DNA from: Aureimonas frigidaquae
GTDB lineage: Bacteria > Pseudomonadota > Alphaproteobacteria > Rhizobiales > Rhizobiaceae
Direction of reading: 5' to 3'
Assembly: GCF_001463905.1 (NCBI RefSeq)
Contig: NZ_BBWR01000007.1
Coordinates: forward strand, 123,962 to 187,961
DNA: 64,000 nucleotides
In this document: one piece after another, positions 37,570-46,279 of the stretch
Numbering within the stretch: position 1 is the stretch's first letter
Layout of the letters: the number at the start of each line of letters is the position of its first letter
Notes under the pieces: model-generated
What the model saw: only the letters and a program-made list of their open reading frames with translations
The model's database searches: none
Told to the model about the DNA's origin: nothing
Program-made: the position numbers and the translations under genes

Positions 37570-38189
37570 GCGATTCCGCCGCACGGGAAGCCCTGTGCCG
37601 CATGGGTGAGCGGCTCTACACACGTGGGCTCGTCCATGGGACGGCCGGCAATCTGAGCCTTCGGGTCGAGGATGGCTGGCTGGTGACGCCGACCAACACC
37701 TGCCTGGGGGAGCTTGACCCGGCGCGCCTGTCGCGGCTGGATGCCGATGGCCGGTTCATCGGTGGCGACAAGCCGTCCAAGGAAGCCTTCCTGCATACCT
37801 CCGTCTACGCGGTGCGCCCGGATGCGGAGGCGATCATCCACACCCATTCGACCCATTCGGTGGCCGTGTCCTGCCTGGACCACCCGGAAGGGTGCCCCGT
37901 CCTGCCGCCGCTGACTGCCTATTACATCATGCGGGTGGGGGAGCTTGCCCTGGTTCCCTATTACCGGCCGGGCGACGAACGGCTGGCGGATGCGGTGCGT
38001 GACGCAGCCATCAAGCATGCCTGCGTGCTTCTGGCCAATCATGGGCCGGTCATCGCCGGCAAGGGCCTGAACGAGGCGCTCTATGCGCTTGAGGAGCTGG
38101 AGGAGACGGCCAAGATCCATCTTCTCCTGGAAGGGCGCAAAACGCGCCCGCTCACGCCGGAGGCCGTGGCGGAGCTTCTGGCCGGCTGA
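37566..38189 (+). CDS. otnC: 3-oxo-tetronate 4-phosphate decarboxylase (class II aldolase family)
   Basis: Zinc-dependent class II aldolase/adducin fold (207 residues) expected to decarboxylate 3-oxo-tetronate 4-phosphate to dihydroxyacetone phosphate plus CO2. GTAGNLSLRV binds phosphate, PSKEAFLH supplies the catalytic Glu, IIHTHSTHSVAVSCL supplies the zinc His pair, and LLANHGPVIAG the third His. Last gene of the operon; the transporter genes converge 18 bases later. Confidence 0.91.
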   Translation: MSDSAAREALCRMGERLYTRGLVHGTAGNLSLRVEDGWLVTPTNTCLGELDPARLSRLDADGRFIGGDKPSKEAFLHTSVYAVRPDAEAIIHTHSTHSVAVSCLDHPEGCPVLPPLTAYYIMRVGELALVPYYRPGDERLADAVRDAAIKHACVLLANHGPVIAGKGLNEALYALEELEETAKIHLLLEGRKTRPLTPEAVAELLAG

Positions 38190-38207
38190 TCCGCCGGCCA
38201 GGGACGC

Positions 38208-39005
38208 CTAGCTCGTCAGGAGCTTGTCGTCGTCGAGCTCGCCACCGCCGCGCACCTTGCGGAACATGTCGATCAGGTCTTCCACGGTCAGTCCGTGGCG
38301 GCTGTCGCCGGAGACGTCGAGCACGACCTTGCCGCCATGCAGCATGACCGTCCGTGTGCCGAAATCCAGCGCCTGGCGCATGGAATGGGTGACCATCAGC
38401 GTGGTGAGCTTGTGTTCCTGCACGAGCTGGTTCGTCAGCTCCATGACGAACTCCGCCATGCCGGGATCGAGCGCCGCCGTATGCTCGTCGAGCAGCAGCA
38501 CCTCGCTGCCCGACAGGGTCGCCATGACGAGCGAGAGCGCCTGCCGCTGGCCGCCGGACAGAAGGTCCATCCGGTCGCCCATCCGGTTTTCGAGGCCGAG
38601 GCGCAGTGCGGACACGCGGTCCGCGAACATGTCCCGGCGCCGGCCGGACAAAGCAGGGCCGAGCCCGCGGCGGGTGCCGCGTGCCGCCGCAAGCGCCAGG
38701 TTCTCCTCGATGGTGAGGGCACCGCAGCTTCCGGTCAAAGGATCCTGGAAGACCCGCGCCACAAGGCGCGCCCGGTCGGCCGTGTCGCGCCGCGTCACGT
38801 CCTGGCCGGCAATGGTGATTCTGCCTTCCGTCGGCAGGACATCGCCCGCCAGAACGCCGAGCATGGTGGATTTGCCGGCGCCGTTGGAACCGATCACCGT
38901 GACGAAGGCCCCGTTGTCGATGGTGAGGTCGAGCCCCGACAGGGCCTTCTTTTCGAGCGGCGTGCCGCGGCCGAAGGTGACGCCGATGGAATCGAGCCGG
39001 ATCAT
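38208..39005 (-). CDS. ABC transporter ATPase (TrpXYZ-type importer)
   Basis: 265-residue nucleotide-binding subunit: Walker A GSNGAGKST, signature LLSGGQRQALSL, Walker B VLLLDEHTAALDP and H-loop MVTHSM. The ATG overlaps the permease stop (ATGA). Subunit order and type match importers of the PF04392-binding-protein group, for example the tryptophan/tyrosine systems. The substrate here is unknown. Confidence 0.9.
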   Translation of the reverse strand: MIRLDSIGVTFGRGTPLEKKALSGLDLTIDNGAFVTVIGSNGAGKSTMLGVLAGDVLPTEGRITIAGQDVTRRDTADRARLVARVFQDPLTGSCGALTIEENLALAAARGTRRGLGPALSGRRRDMFADRVSALRLGLENRMGDRMDLLSGGQRQALSLVMATLSGSEVLLLDEHTAALDPGMAEFVMELTNQLVQEHKLTTLMVTHSMRQALDFGTRTVMLHGGKVVLDVSGDSRHGLTVEDLIDMFRKVRGGGELDDDKLLTS

Positions 39006-39883
39006 GCCGAAGCTCCCCCCCGCCGCAGGCGCGGCAGGATCAGGGCAATGGCCACCAGGACGGCCGTCACAAGGTTCAGGTCGGAGGCCTTGAGCCCGAG
39101 CATGTCGGTGGACAAGGCCGTCTGGATGGCGATGCGATAGAGGATGGAGCCGGCCACGCAGCCGATCAGCGCGATGAGCAGGAGCCGCGAGCGGAACAGT
39201 GTTTCACCCACGATCACGGCGGCCAGGCCGACCACGATCGTGCCGACGCCTGATGTCACATCCGCAAAGCCGTTGGTCTGCGCGAAGAGCGATCCGCCGA
39301 GTGCGACCAGCGCGTTGGACAACGCCATGCCAAGATAGATCAGCCGGTCCGTCTTGACGCCCTGCGCCCGCGCCATGCGCGGATTGGCGCCGGTGGCGCG
39401 CATGGCCAGGCCAATGTCGCTTTCCAGAAAGCGCCAGAGGGCGATCAGCACCACGATGACGAGCGCGCCGACGAAGAGGGGGCGCACATAATAATCCGGC
39501 ACGCCATGCCCGTAGAAGGGCGTCAGCATCGTATCCTGGTTAATGAGCGCCACGTTGGGGCGGCCCATGACGCGCAGATTGACCGAAAAGAGCGCGATCA
39601 TCGTCAGGATCGACGCCAGAAGATTGAGGATCTTGAAGCGCACATTGAGCGTGGCGGTGACGAGGCCCGCCGCAGCGCCCGCCAGCATGGCGACGCCCGT
39701 TGCCGCCCAGGGGTTCCAGCCGGCGAGGATCAGCACGGCGGCGACGGCCGCCCCCAGGGGGAACGAACCGTCGACCGTCAGATCGGGGAAATCGAGTATG
39801 CGGAAGGCGAGGTAGACGCCCATCGCCACGAAGGCGAAGACCAGTCCGAGTTCGACTGCCCCGAAAAATGCGAACTGACTCAT
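39002..39883 (-). CDS. ABC transporter permease (TrpXYZ-type importer)
   Basis: 293-residue inner-membrane subunit with about eight spans, of the branched-chain/ribose permease superfamily. It starts FFGAVELGLVFAFVAMGVYLAFRILDFPDLTVDGSFPLGAA, a family-typical opening given here only in outline. The conserved ATGANPRMARAQGV loop contacts the ATPase. It overlaps the binding-protein stop and the ATPase start (ATGA at both). Confidence 0.88.
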   Translation of the reverse strand: MSQFAFFGAVELGLVFAFVAMGVYLAFRILDFPDLTVDGSFPLGAAVAAVLILAGWNPWAATGVAMLAGAAAGLVTATLNVRFKILNLLASILTMIALFSVNLRVMGRPNVALINQDTMLTPFYGHGVPDYYVRPLFVGALVIVVLIALWRFLESDIGLAMRATGANPRMARAQGVKTDRLIYLGMALSNALVALGGSLFAQTNGFADVTSGVGTIVVGLAAVIVGETLFRSRLLLIALIGCVAGSILYRIAIQTALSTDMLGLKASDLNLVTAVLVAIALILPRLRRGGASA

Positions 39884-40833
39884 TCGATGACCTGGTTGGC
39901 GCGGGCGACCACGGCCTCCGGCAGGGTCACGCCCATCTTGGCGGCCGCGGCCTTGTTGACGACGAGGTTGGAGCCCGACGCGACGGCCACCGGGATGGCG
40001 CCCGCCTCTTCACCCTTGAGGATGCGCAGCACGACCGCGCCCGTTTCACGCCCGACCTCATGATAGTTGAAGCCGAGGGCAGCCAGCGCGCCGCGATTGA
40101 CCGAATCCGTATCGGCGGTGAAAAGCGGGACCTTGCTTTCCTCGGCCACGCCGACGGCCGATTCGAGTGCCGAGACGATCGTGTTGTCGGTGGGCACGTA
40201 GATGATGTCGGCACGGCCGACCAGCGCGCGCGCCGCGTTCTGCACCTCAGACGAGCGGCTCGCCGTCGATTCCACGACGCTCAGCCCGGCGCCTTCGGCG
40301 GCTTGCTTGAGTGCGGCCAGCGAGGAGACGGAATTGGTTTCGCCCGGATTGTAGAGGAAGCCGATGGTCTTGGCCTGCGGCAGGATTTCCCGGATGAGCG
40401 CGACGTGCTCGGCAACGGGCGACATGTCGGAAATGCCGGTGACGTTGCCGCCGGGCGCTTCCATGGAGCTGACGAGCTGCGCGCCAACAGGATCGGTCAC
40501 GGCCGAGAAGACCACCGGAATATCACGCGTGGCGGATACGACGGCCTGCGCCGAAGGGGTGGAGATGGCGACGATCACGTCCGGGCCTTCGCCGATGAAC
40601 TGGCGGGCGATCTGCGCCGCCGTGCCGGGATTGCCCTGCGCGGACTCGTAGGAGAAGGTCAGGTTATCCCCGTCCTTGTAGCCGTTTTCCTCCAGCACTT
40701 CCTTCACGCCGTCGCGCACGGCGTCCAGCGCCGGATGCTCGACGATGGCGGTGACGGCCACGGTGGCCTCCGCCGCCAGCGCCGATGTGGACAGGGAGAG
40801 AGCCGCCAGTAAAGCGAGGACCGACTTGCGCAT
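39880..40833 (-). CDS. ABC transporter substrate-binding protein (PF04392 type)
   Basis: Exported solute receptor of 317 residues: signal peptide to about residue 20 (ALAAEATV), then two periplasmic lobes with TAIVEHPALDAVRDGVKE, VAISTPSAQAV, TDPVGAQLV and YVPTDNTIVSA. The ATG at 40833 has GGAG six bases upstream; upstream Met codons are less well placed. First gene of the importer operon, which faces the threonate genes. A role in threonate uptake is possible but unsupported by family precedent. Confidence 0.88.
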   Translation of the reverse strand: MRKSVLALLAALSLSTSALAAEATVAVTAIVEHPALDAVRDGVKEVLEENGYKDGDNLTFSYESAQGNPGTAAQIARQFIGEGPDVIVAISTPSAQAVVSATRDIPVVFSAVTDPVGAQLVSSMEAPGGNVTGISDMSPVAEHVALIREILPQAKTIGFLYNPGETNSVSSLAALKQAAEGAGLSVVESTASRSSEVQNAARALVGRADIIYVPTDNTIVSALESAVGVAEESKVPLFTADTDSVNRGALAALGFNYHEVGRETGAVVLRILKGEEAGAIPVAVASGSNLVVNKAAAAKMGVTLPEAVVARANQVIE

Positions 40834-40946
40834 GATGTGCTCCGCCATGAAAGCCTTGAGGTACCAGCGCACAAGCCAGCCGGCTCGGCGGAAGTCAACG
40901 CCCAAATGCGGCCGCAGGGCCGCTTTTTGCCGCGTTTTCGCAAAGT

Positions 40947-43283
40947 TCAGGCCGGTTTGGGCACAGCTTTCGTGGCGCCGTGAACCTCCGACTGGGTCGG
41001 CTCTCCGCCGTCGAAAACCTCCGGTAGCGTTTCCGATTCCCGCGACAGGAGGGTCGTCGTCATGGTGGTGGGCGCATAGGCGATGCCGGCCTCGTCCATC
41101 CGCTTCTTCAGGCGGCGGTTGTACTCGCGGCCGGCGCCCCATTGCATAAGCGGCTTGGTGCGGATGGCGCCCTTGATGATGATGCCATCCGGCGCGAACT
41201 GATCCACGCCCCAAAGCTCGAAGGGGATGATGATGTTGCGCTGGAACTGGGGATCGGTGGCCAGCTCGGCGCCCACCTCGCGCATGATGGCGATGACGTC
41301 GTCGAGATCCGACTGATAGGCGACCTTGAAGTCCACGATGTAGACGCCGTAGCCGCGCGATGAATTCTTGATCGCCTTCACGCTGGAGAAGGGGATGGAG
41401 TGCAGCGCGCCTTGCCCGTCGCGCAGGCGCAGCGTGCGGATGGTCAGTTGCTCGACCGTGCCGGCGCGGTCTCCGGTATCCACCCAGTCGCCGATGGCGA
41501 TCGTATCCTCGAACAGGATGAACATGCCGGTGATGACATCCTGCACCAGCTGCTGGGAGCCGAAGCCGACGGCAAGGCCGATCACACCGGCACCGGCCAG
41601 GAGCGGCGCGACGTTGACGCCGATATTGGCGAGGACGGCGATGATGGTGATGACGCTGAGTGCGATGAACAGGAAGTTGCGCACCAGCGGCAGCAGCGTC
41701 TTGGTGCGGCTGGACTGGTTGCGCGCGCGCCCCTTCTTGTCGGTGGGGGCCAGCGCACCGGCGATCCAGCCGTCGAGGGTGATCCAGATCAGCCACGAGA
41801 ACAGGAGCGCGAAGGCGATGGACAGGATGGGCCGCGTGATCGCCCAGCCGCCATCGGTCATCAGCCAGCCCTTGAGGTCTAGGTTCCAGACATCCAGGCA
41901 GGCGAAGAGCACCGCGAGGAGGATGACGACCTGCAGGACGATGCGCAGAAGCTCGATATAGCGGTTCAGGATCGCCTCGCGCGCGCCGGACTTGGCGGTG
42001 TTGCGCGCCGCCTGCTGGGCCAGCCAGTTGTCCAGCCAGGTGGCCAGGAGCAGCCCGCCCGCCACGATCAGCAGCGCCTCGGACGCATCCATCAGGAAGC
42101 TGCCGCCCCCGCCGGCGAGCCGCGCCACCAGATTGATGATCACGAAGACGATGGCGAGCAGGTGCCAGAAGCGCCCGAAGGCGGTGATCGTGCCGTCCAT
42201 GATGGAGGTGGCGCGGCTGTCGTCATGCGTCACGCGGCCTTTGAGTATCAGGCGCTGCACGGTGATGCGGTGGCGAATGACGAAGACGAGCGCCGTCCCC
42301 GCAAGGGCAAGATCGACCACGAGGCGCAATATGTCGGTCGTGTCCCAGCCCACGACGATCCGCATGGGCGGGTCGGACAGGATGGTGCTGATGGTGCCGA
42401 GCGCCGTCAGCGCCGCCAGCCATTTGAGGATGCGGCGCTGGCTGTAGGTGACAAGGTGCCACCCGCGCGACAGGCCGAGCAGCAGGAACAGCCCGTAGCC
42501 CACCTGCCAGACGGCGACGGAAGCAAAGACGGGCAGCGTCAGGCTGGCGAAGATCTGGCGCTGCCGGGCCGGCATATCCACGAAGTTGGAAAAGAGCACC
42601 ATGACCCCGAACCCGGCCACCAGCGGCAGGACGCCGAGGAGAATACGCTTGGCGCTGGCCATGACGAGCTGGCGGCGCTGGGTCGGCCGATGGTGGAGCT
42701 GGCGCGCGCGGCGCAGCGGCGGCGCATAGAACAACAGAAGCACCGTGCCGGCGATGAGCCCCCAGCCGATCAGCGCATAGGAGAAGAAGCCGACGAGACT
42801 GCCATCGGCCAGGCTGTCGGTGATTTTCCGCTGCACCTGGTCGGCGGCATTGGCGAATTTTTCGTCGACCGGGCCGCCGAGCGCCGCGTTGGGGAGTGAT
42901 TCCGTCACGTTGGACAAGCCATCCGTGACTGCCGACAGAAGCCCGTTCTCCGACAGGATGGGCGCGGCCGCGGGATCGGCGGCCGGCTCTGCCGCCGGTT
43001 CCGCGGGTGTGGGTTCGGCGACGGGCGCCTCGGCAGGCGCCCCTGCGGCCGGGGCCTGCGCGCCGGCTTCCTGCGCGACATTGTTGCGAAGGGTGGTCAG
43101 ATCGTTCAGGAGCGATTGCGCCCGGTTCGGATCGTTCAGGATGCCGATCACCCGATCCAGTGCCTGCAGGTCCTCTGCGCTGGTTGCCGCGGCCGGCGCG
43201 GTTCCGGCTGCGGGATCCTGCGCCCTTGCCCCCGACGCGGCGAGAAGGCAGATGGCGGCAAGCAATGTCATGAATGTCTTCAC
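40947..43283 (-). CDS. Large MscS-family mechanosensitive channel (YbiO-like)
   Basis: 778-residue channel for osmotic downshock. It has a signal peptide (cleavage near GARAQD) and a periplasmic Ala/Pro/Glu-rich segment (about 75-115). About ten membrane helices follow, then the MscS core from about residue 560: pore-lining LLAGAGVIGLAVGFGSQQLVQD, then beta domain GDWVDTGDRAGTVEQLTIRTLRLRD in outline, then the C-terminal alpha/beta domain. Monocistronic by spacing. Confidence 0.92.
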   Translation of the reverse strand: MKTFMTLLAAICLLAASGARAQDPAAGTAPAAATSAEDLQALDRVIGILNDPNRAQSLLNDLTTLRNNVAQEAGAQAPAAGAPAEAPVAEPTPAEPAAEPAADPAAAPILSENGLLSAVTDGLSNVTESLPNAALGGPVDEKFANAADQVQRKITDSLADGSLVGFFSYALIGWGLIAGTVLLLFYAPPLRRARQLHHRPTQRRQLVMASAKRILLGVLPLVAGFGVMVLFSNFVDMPARQRQIFASLTLPVFASVAVWQVGYGLFLLLGLSRGWHLVTYSQRRILKWLAALTALGTISTILSDPPMRIVVGWDTTDILRLVVDLALAGTALVFVIRHRITVQRLILKGRVTHDDSRATSIMDGTITAFGRFWHLLAIVFVIINLVARLAGGGGSFLMDASEALLIVAGGLLLATWLDNWLAQQAARNTAKSGAREAILNRYIELLRIVLQVVILLAVLFACLDVWNLDLKGWLMTDGGWAITRPILSIAFALLFSWLIWITLDGWIAGALAPTDKKGRARNQSSRTKTLLPLVRNFLFIALSVITIIAVLANIGVNVAPLLAGAGVIGLAVGFGSQQLVQDVITGMFILFEDTIAIGDWVDTGDRAGTVEQLTIRTLRLRDGQGALHSIPFSSVKAIKNSSRGYGVYIVDFKVAYQSDLDDVIAIMREVGAELATDPQFQRNIIIPFELWGVDQFAPDGIIIKGAIRTKPLMQWGAGREYNRRLKKRMDEAGIAYAPTTMTTTLLSRESETLPEVFDGGEPTQSEVHGATKAVPKPA

Positions 43284-43703
43284 GATCGGACCCGGTCTCT
43301 TCGTGGCTGGTTGTGTCGCAGTGCGGTGTTGTTGGAAAACCCCATGGCGTCAAGCCACGCAAATGCGGAGATTGAAGGGCGAGGCTGCCGGAGGGCGCGG
43401 CAATCCCTGCAGGTTCGGTGGCTGCAAACCCGTATCGGCATGCCGGTTTTTTGCAGATAGCGGGTGACGTTCTGTGTCTGGCGACCACCTTCCGTCTTGC
43501 TTTCGCCATGTGGGACCGTCAGATGCCCGCCGTTCTCGGCGCTGTCCGACCAATGTGTCATGGCGGCGTCAGACTATGGACGTAGGACGCAACTGTCTTA
43601 GCTATTGACGCCGTCGATATGAAAGCATTTGCCGAAGGCAACTCTTGATAGCATAGTCGCGTCAGCGGCCTCCCATCAGCACCAGATCTGGAGCAATCTC
43701 CCG
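43284..43703. other. 420-base intergenic region between mscS-like gene and galU
   Basis: It must hold the divergent promoters of both neighbours. Visible elements are an inverted repeat GGCGTCA (43565-43571) / TGACGCC (43606-43612) and a small TTGCC-GAA-GGCAA hairpin near 43629. No -10 box is convincing and no RNA gene is recognised. A short antisense-type ORF (43280-43561, minus) has no recognisable family and poor codon signature. Confidence 0.5.
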
Positions 43704-44609
43704 ATGCATAAAGTTCGCAAGGCAGTCTTCCCCGTCGCGGGCCTCGGAACACGCTTTCTGCCGGCCACCAAGGCCATTCCGAAGGAAATGCTGACGGTGG
43801 TGGACCGCCCCGTCATTCAGTACGTGGTGGATGAGGCGCGCCAGGCCGGCATCGAGCATCTGATCTTCGTGACGGGCCGCAACAAGGGCGTCATCGAGGA
43901 TTATTTCGACATTCAGGTCGAGCTGGTGAACACGCTGACGGAGCGCGGCAAGAAGACCGAACTCTCCCTTCTGGAAGGGCTGCAGCCGCAGCCCGGCACG
44001 GCGAGCTTCACGCGCCAGCAGGCGCCGCTCGGCCTTGGTCACGCGGTGTGGTGCGCGCGCGACCTGGTCGGCCCGGAGCCCTTCGCCCTGCTCCTGCCGG
44101 ACATGATCATGCAGTCGGAGCGCGGTTGCCTGGCCAGCATGGTCGAGCTCTATGAAAAAACCGGCGGCAACCTTGTCTCCGTGGAACAGTGCGACCCGGC
44201 CGAAACGAACAAATACGGCATCGTCGGCCATGGCGGCGCGGTCGGCAGCGGCTTCCGCATCGACGGCATGGTGGAAAAGCCGGAGCCGAAGGATGCACCG
44301 TCCAACTACTTCATTACCGGACGCTACATCCTGCAGCCCGAGATCTTCGACATTCTCGAAACGCAGGAGAAAGGCGCCGGCAACGAGATCCAGCTGACCG
44401 ACGGCATGCTGAAGCTGGCCGAGAAGCAGGAATTCTTCGCCTACCCGTTCCAGGGCCGCACCTTCGACTGCGGCTCCAAGGAAGGCTTCATCCGCGCCAA
44501 CGTCGCCTTCGCGCTGTGGCGGCAGGACATTCGCGGCAAGGTTTTCGACGATCTGCACAAGCTGATGGCGACCGTCGAGCCCTATGGCGAGCGTTCCGCC
44601 GCCGAGTAA
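43704..44609 (+). CDS. galU: UTP-glucose-1-phosphate uridylyltransferase
   Basis: Makes UDP-glucose for exopolysaccharide, LPS and glucans. The 301-residue protein starts [29 protein letters not shown] in outline, with the GxGTR nucleotide loop, the PKEML catalytic segment, [18 protein letters not shown] and [10 protein letters not shown]. The ATG at 43704 is chosen by homology; the frame is open to 43629. A strong terminator follows. Confidence 0.96.
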   Translation: MHKVRKAVFPVAGLGTRFLPATKAIPKEMLTVVDRPVIQYVVDEARQAGIEHLIFVTGRNKGVIEDYFDIQVELVNTLTERGKKTELSLLEGLQPQPGTASFTRQQAPLGLGHAVWCARDLVGPEPFALLLPDMIMQSERGCLASMVELYEKTGGNLVSVEQCDPAETNKYGIVGHGGAVGSGFRIDGMVEKPEPKDAPSNYFITGRYILQPEIFDILETQEKGAGNEIQLTDGMLKLAEKQEFFAYPFQGRTFDCGSKEGFIRANVAFALWRQDIRGKVFDDLHKLMATVEPYGERSAAE

Positions 44610-44632
44610 ACGGCCAGGCCGAACTGATCTTG

Positions 44633-44664
44633 AACGGCTGCGCCGTCCTGGCGCAGCCGTTTTG
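44633..44664 (+). terminator. Intrinsic terminator of galU
   Basis: Perfect 12-bp stem (44633-44644 with 44650-44661), 5-base loop, then TTTTG. It lies 24 bases after the galU stop. Confidence 0.8.
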
Positions 44665-44680
44665 CGTTTCAGGCGCCGCG

Positions 44681-46021
44681 TCAGGGGCGTGGGGCGCGCC
44701 GCACCTTTCGGGGCGAGCCGAGCTTCTCCCGCAAGGTCCCTTCGCGATAGGCCGTCTTGAACCGGCCCCGTTCCTGCAGTTCGGGGACGAGCTGATCGAC
44801 GATGGAGTTCAGCGTCGCCGGCACTGAAAGCCGGGCAAGGTTGAATCCGTCGATCCCCGTTGCATCCGCCCAGTCCAGCATCTGATCGGCGACATCGGAC
44901 GCCGTGCCGACGAAGAAGGGTGCGCGAGCGCCCGTTGCCGTCAGCGCGACGAGATCCCTGGCCAGAACGGGCTTGGGCGCCTTGGCCGTCATGTTTTCCA
45001 GTGTCGACTGAATGGCGTTGGACCGCGCGAAGGGAACGACGTCCTCCGGCGCCAGCGTGGACAGGTCCATGCCCGTCCAACCCGAAACGAGGGCGAGCTG
45101 CCCGGCCGCATCGAGATGGCGCGTATACTCCGCGTGCAACTCCTGCGCTTCGCGCCTTGTGGGCGCGATGATCACGTTGCCGCCGAGAAACAGGGTCAGG
45201 TCGTCCGGGCCGCGGCCTTCCGCCACCGCCGCGTCCCGCAGCTTTCCCACGGTTCCGGAGACGATTTTCTGGCTCGGACCGTTGAGGAAGACGCATTCGG
45301 CGTGGCGCGCAGCGAAGCGCCGGCCGCGATCGGACGTCCCGGCCTGGAACAGGACGGGCGTGCGCTGCGGCGAAGGCTCGGAAAGATGGATGGCGTCCAC
45401 CTTGAAATGCGGCCCATCATGGTGGACGGCATGGACCATGGAAGGATCGGTGAACACGCCCCGGGCCGCATCGCGCCGGACGGCACCGTCCTCCCAGGAA
45501 TCCTCCCAGAGCTTGTAGATGGCGGCCATGAAATCTTCCGCCACGTCGTAACGCGCATCATGCTTGGTCTGCAGCACCCGGCCCATGCCACGTGCGCCGC
45601 TTTCCAGATAGCCGGTGACGATGTTCCAGCCGATGCGCCCCTGCGTCAGGTGATCGAGCGTCGAGAACCGCCGCGCCAGCTGGAACGGGTGTTCGAAGCT
45701 GAGATTGGCAGTAATGCCGAAGCCGATATTGTGCGTCACATGCGCCATGGCCGATACCGGCACCACCGGATCCATGTTCGGGATCTGCGCGCCTGCGCGC
45801 AACGCCGCTTCCGGCGAGGCGCCATACACGTCGTAGACGCCGAACACGTCCGCGATGAAGATGGCGTCGAGGAGGCCGCGTTCCGCGGTCTGTGCCATGT
45901 CGGTCCAGTAGTCTAGGCGGTTGTAGTCGACCGCGCGATCCCCCGGCAGCCGCCAGAGCCCTGCCCAGTTGTGGACCGGCGCGCACATCTGAAACGTGTT
46001 GATTCGCAGCTCTTTTCCCAT
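44681..46021 (-). CDS. FMN-dependent monooxygenase, NtaA/SnaA/DszA family
   Basis: Luciferase-like TIM-barrel flavin monooxygenase (446 residues), the class that uses reduced FMN from a separate reductase on nitrilotriacetate, pristinamycin, dibenzothiophene sulfone and similar compounds. Family marks are RLDYWTDMAQTAERGLLDAIFIAD in outline, NIGFGITANLSFEHPFQLARR, GRIGWNIVTGY and PVLFQAGTSDRGRRFAA. No reductase gene is nearby. It is divergent from an ABC importer and an AhpD-like gene, which suggests degradation of an imported compound. ATG 46021; the upstream frame is non-conserved. Confidence 0.9.
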   Translation of the reverse strand: MGKELRINTFQMCAPVHNWAGLWRLPGDRAVDYNRLDYWTDMAQTAERGLLDAIFIADVFGVYDVYGASPEAALRAGAQIPNMDPVVPVSAMAHVTHNIGFGITANLSFEHPFQLARRFSTLDHLTQGRIGWNIVTGYLESGARGMGRVLQTKHDARYDVAEDFMAAIYKLWEDSWEDGAVRRDAARGVFTDPSMVHAVHHDGPHFKVDAIHLSEPSPQRTPVLFQAGTSDRGRRFAARHAECVFLNGPSQKIVSGTVGKLRDAAVAEGRGPDDLTLFLGGNVIIAPTRREAQELHAEYTRHLDAAGQLALVSGWTGMDLSTLAPEDVVPFARSNAIQSTLENMTAKAPKPVLARDLVALTATGARAPFFVGTASDVADQMLDWADATGIDGFNLARLSVPATLNSIVDQLVPELQERGRFKTAYREGTLREKLGSPRKVRRAPRP

Positions 46022-46137
46022 GGGTATCCTGCCGGAATGATTGTCTACTTTGGGTCGCATGGAACGAACGCAGTGCTCCAGGCAGCGGCGGCGGCAAAGC
46101 GTGTGTTGCGTTTTGCCTTTCGGGCGTTCCGGCTTCG

Positions 46138-46166
46138 TTGACACCTAGGGTTGAGAGCCGTACTCG
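46138..46166 (+). promoter_or_regulatory. Candidate promoter of the branched-chain-type ABC operon
   Basis: A perfect -35 (TTGACA, 46138-46143) is followed at 17 bases by a weak -10 (TACTCG, 46161-46166), about 115 bases before the first gene. The weak -10 suggests an activator or a different element. Confidence 0.3.
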
Positions 46167-46279
46167 CGGCGCTGACTTAACCGGCAACGGGTTTCGCTTC
46201 AACCTTGGGCAATGTGCTGATGCGGCGAAGACGGTGCCTATCAGAAGGCGCGGCTTGCCCGCTGCCTCAGGAGAATCGG

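Noticed and set aside
43280..43561. 93-codon ORF upstream of the MscS-like gene
   Set aside because: No family resemblance, no ribosome site and atypical composition; kept only as intergenic.
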